Made by a program: the position numbers and the translations under genes
NCBI RefSeq assembly: GCF_902726545.1
Contig: NZ_CACVAD010000020.1
Coordinates: 22,142 to 86,141 of the forward strand
DNA from: Yersinia artesiana
Lineage (GTDB): Bacteria; Pseudomonadota; Gammaproteobacteria; Enterobacterales; Enterobacteriaceae
Reading direction: 5' to 3'
Length of the DNA stretch: 64,000 bases
Part shown: positions 61,810 through 64,000 of the stretch, piece by piece
How the letters are laid out: every line of letters begins with the position of its first letter
How positions within the stretch are numbered: position 1 is the first letter of the stretch
Notes under the pieces: generated by a model
Told to the model about the DNA's origin: nothing
What the model saw: the letters and a program-made list of their open reading frames with translations, nothing else
Databases searched by the model: none

Positions 61810-62615
61810 ATCTGGTAGATCCGTTGAGTTTCCAGACTGGGAAACTGCCTTTGCTTATCAGCATCCCCCATGCGGGTACACGGCTGACCCCCGCCGTTGA
61901 GGCTGGCCTGACAGAAGCCGCCCGACCTCTTTCAGATACCGACTGGCATATTCCTCGTCTCTATGATTTCGCCCATAATATTGGCGTCAGCATGGTTATC
62001 GGTAATTATTCCCGCTTAGTGGTTGATCTGAACCGTCCTGAAGATGATCAGCCGCTATATACCACCGCAACTACCGGTTTGTTCCCGGAAACGCTGTTCG
62101 ATGGCCGCCCCTGTTTTGTGCCAGGCAAAACGCCCTCTCCTCAGGAGCGTCAATCCTACTTGTTACACATTTGGCGGCCTTACCACCAGCAAATTCAACT
62201 CGAATTGATACGACTTAAAGCCAAATTCGGTTATGCATTGCTGCTTGATGCCCATTCAATTGCCTCAGTTATTCCGAGGTTGTTTGATGGGCGACTGCCA
62301 GATTTGAATTTTGGGACCAATAGTGGAGCCAGTTGTGCACTATCGCTAAGCACGCAATTGATAGCGTGTTGCGAACAGCAATCTGCATTTAGTCATATAT
62401 TAAATGGCCGCTTTAAAGGTGGTTATATAACTAGAGCATATGGTTCACCACAGAGCCATCAACACGCAGTACAACTTGAGTTATCACAGTTAAACTATAT
62501 GTCTGAGGCTGAACCCTATTCTTATCTGCCAGAACGTGCTGCTCACTTACAACAGCTACTCCAGCAGTTGGTTAATACAATGCTGAAGTGGGGTGAACAA
62601 CAATATCAGCGCTAA
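61806..62615 (+). CDS. hutG: N-formylglutamate deformylase
   Basis: 269 aa from the ATG at 61806, which overlaps the hutI stop. Completes histidine breakdown to glutamate plus formate. Family features: [17 protein letters not shown] (metal-binding His), [26 protein letters not shown] and LLLDAHSI. It is of the zinc-type deformylase family, unlike the formiminoglutamase also called HutG in four-step bacteria. Confidence 0.93.
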   Translation: MNLVDPLSFQTGKLPLLISIPHAGTRLTPAVEAGLTEAARPLSDTDWHIPRLYDFAHNIGVSMVIGNYSRLVVDLNRPEDDQPLYTTATTGLFPETLFDGRPCFVPGKTPSPQERQSYLLHIWRPYHQQIQLELIRLKAKFGYALLLDAHSIASVIPRLFDGRLPDLNFGTNSGASCALSLSTQLIACCEQQSAFSHILNGRFKGGYITRAYGSPQSHQHAVQLELSQLNYMSEAEPYSYLPERAAHLQQLLQQLVNTMLKWGEQQYQR

Positions 62616-62660
62616 TTTTTCGTAATACTTTCTTATCCAACGTTTAATAATTTTAAATGC

Positions 62661-62691
62661 AAAAAAGGCAGGGATAACCCCCGCCTTTTTT
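62661..62691. terminator. Terminator between hutG and the porin gene
   Basis: AAAAAAGGC (62661-62669) pairs with GCCTTTTTT (62683-62691), extended by GGG/CCC inside. Symmetric A/T runs let it serve both convergent genes. Confidence 0.85.
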
Positions 62692-62738
62692 ATTCACCTA
62701 TTTCCGACACAGAAAAGGGTAATATTTACTAAATTAAC

Positions 62739-63821
62739 TTAGAAACGATAAGTCAGGTTAACCGCAACAGTATCGTCGGTACTCAGACCCAGCGGGTTGT
62801 TTTCATCCAGCAAGTTAATTTGGTAGTCAACATAGGTAAACATGTTTTTATTGATGTAGTAAGTCACACCAATTTCGGCATATTTCAGCAAGTCAGCACT
62901 GCCGACTGCATCCAGGTCTTTACCTTTAGACTGAACATAAGCGATAGATGGGCGAATGCCATTTTCGAATTGATATTGAGCAACCAATTCTACGTTCTGG
63001 GTTTTGTTCGCGATCAGTGCCTTGTATGGTGTCATATTCAGCGTTTCGCCGTACATAGCTGCGATGTAAACCTGGTTTGCATCATATTTCAGCGCAGTAG
63101 CCCAAGCTTGAGCTTTATCACCGGTAGCACTGTTAGCCAGATTTTTCTGACCCAAGGTACGGTTAGAGTTGGAGTATGCTGCTACGAAACCAACGCCGCT
63201 GCCTTCGATGTCTTGATAATCAACAGACAAACCGTAACCGTCGCCGTTAGCTTTCTGAATTGCGCGCTCATTCTTGGTGGTATCACCATCATCATTGCGG
63301 CCCTGATACTGAGCAGCAACATTCAGGCCTTTTACCAGACCGAAGAAGTCAGAGTTACGGTAAGTTGCCAGACCGGTTGAACGGCCAGTCATGTAGTTAT
63401 CAGTGTATGCGATTGAGTCGCCACCAAACTCTGGCAACATGTCGGTATAAGCCAGTGCGTCATACACTACGCCATAGTTACGGCCATAATCGAAAGAGCC
63501 AAATTCAGCAAATTTCAAACCGGCAAAACCTAAACGGGTTTTATTGCCTTTATCACCCTGAGATTCAGCATTGCTTGCCGCAACGTTATATTCCCACTGG
63601 CCGTAACCGGTCAGTTGGCTATTAATTTGGGTTTCACCCTTAAAGCCAAAACGTACATAGGTTGCATCTGAATTATTATGATTTGTAAAAAGGTATTTAG
63701 CGGCTACGCGGCCATAAAGATCCAACTTGTTGCCATCTTTATTATAAATTTCTGCTGCGTTTGAGAGAGTAGGAACCATACTCAAGGTGACCGCTAAGGC
63801 CAGCACACTGCGCTTCATCAT
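62739..63821 (-). CDS. Outer-membrane general porin (OmpC/OmpF family)
   Basis: 360-aa trimeric porin precursor. Signal peptide about 1-22, mature start near [15 protein letters not shown]. The constriction loop PEFGGD is at 129-134, and the chain ends ...NLTYRF with the C-terminal Phe required for BAM-dependent assembly. Either of two adjacent ATGs may be used; AAGGA is best spaced for the first. It belongs to the OmpF/OmpC group, but I cannot say which orthologue by eye. The 179 bases upstream to the window edge are AT-rich and hold its promoter; OmpR sites are expected, but I cannot place them. Confidence 0.93.
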   Translation of the reverse strand: MMKRSVLALAVTLSMVPTLSNAAEIYNKDGNKLDLYGRVAAKYLFTNHNNSDATYVRFGFKGETQINSQLTGYGQWEYNVAASNAESQGDKGNKTRLGFAGLKFAEFGSFDYGRNYGVVYDALAYTDMLPEFGGDSIAYTDNYMTGRSTGLATYRNSDFFGLVKGLNVAAQYQGRNDDGDTTKNERAIQKANGDGYGLSVDYQDIEGSGVGFVAAYSNSNRTLGQKNLANSATGDKAQAWATALKYDANQVYIAAMYGETLNMTPYKALIANKTQNVELVAQYQFENGIRPSIAYVQSKGKDLDAVGSADLLKYAEIGVTYYINKNMFTYVDYQINLLDENNPLGLSTDDTVAVNLTYRF

Positions 63822-64000
63822 TATTTTTCCTTTAAATTTTAATAAAGTTAACCCGCGGACTAAATTAGTTATTTAGCCTCATAAAAGTTAACTTTTAATT
63901 TTTTATAGTTACCTGTCTTTGTAAAGCGAAGAGACATTATCACTAAGCACGAAAAGTTAAAACGGTAAAACTGAAGATATATAGGTATAAACAGGTAATC

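Overview
The window is a Yersinia chromosome segment, most likely from the Y. enterocolitica group. Gene order follows the enterobacterial core, the proteins are close to E. coli homologues but with yersinial features (a CmoA with a longer N-terminus, for example), an ampC/ampR pair is present, and the intergenic repeats fit families known from yersiniae: ERIC in short and long forms, and a ~167-bp palindromic element matching YPAL. This assignment rests on recalled family knowledge, not on a database search. Nothing here looks like a plasmid or prophage; it is a core backbone with a few accessory insertions.

Layout: 1-3005 holds mepM (cut by the window edge), znuA and the divergent znuCB zinc importer around a Zur site. 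3530-9238 holds ruvBA, ruvC, yebC, nudB, aspS and an FmdB-type zinc ribbon, all on the minus strand. 9486-17289 holds yecD, yecE, yecN, cmoAB, cutC, yecM and argS. 17347-21187 is the minus-strand rimJ-yceH-mviM-murJ block. 21188-23590 is an AT-rich accessory patch between rimJ and mdtH, with a DUF4225-like protein, a convergent small membrane protein and decayed coding traces. 23591-28051 holds mdtH, yceB, ycdY, ycdX and ghrA.

28270-29662 has two near-identical tRNA-Ser(GGA) genes, each with its own promoter and terminator, bracketing a secreted GDPD-like protein that has lost its expected catalytic residues. A GGDEF cyclase and dauA follow. 33198-44887 is the kdsA-sirB1-sirB2-prmC-prfA-hemA block, the divergent lolB-ispE-prs, then ychH, pth and ychF. 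45188-50963 is a D-galactonate island (dgoR-dgoK-dgoA-dgoD, an MFS transporter, a 2-hydroxyacid dehydrogenase). 51381-56527 holds ampC/ampR, yebE, actS and an RpiB-family isomerase. 56780-62615 holds zinT with a second Zur site, then a histidine-utilisation block (hutD, hutF, hutC, hutI, hutG) with two HutC-type operators. A trimeric porin gene closes the window.

How the parts act together: ZnuABC and ZinT form one Zur-controlled zinc-scavenging system from two loci. The hut genes encode the lower part of the five-step histidine route through formylglutamate, with hutH and hutU outside the window. The dgo genes convert galactonate to pyruvate and glyceraldehyde-3-phosphate. The most informative structural signals are YPAL elements sitting in transcription terminators with the terminator hairpin duplicated on both sides; at ychF the second hairpin copy lies 6.3 kb away, beyond the whole dgo island. 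Other points are a LexA box that is also the ruvC terminator, an ERIC end that supplies the yecE ribosome-binding site, and a 15-codon ORF with an ideal Shine-Dalgarno next to the prs terminator. The best candidate for an undescribed system is the DUF4225-like/small membrane protein pair at 21797-22917.
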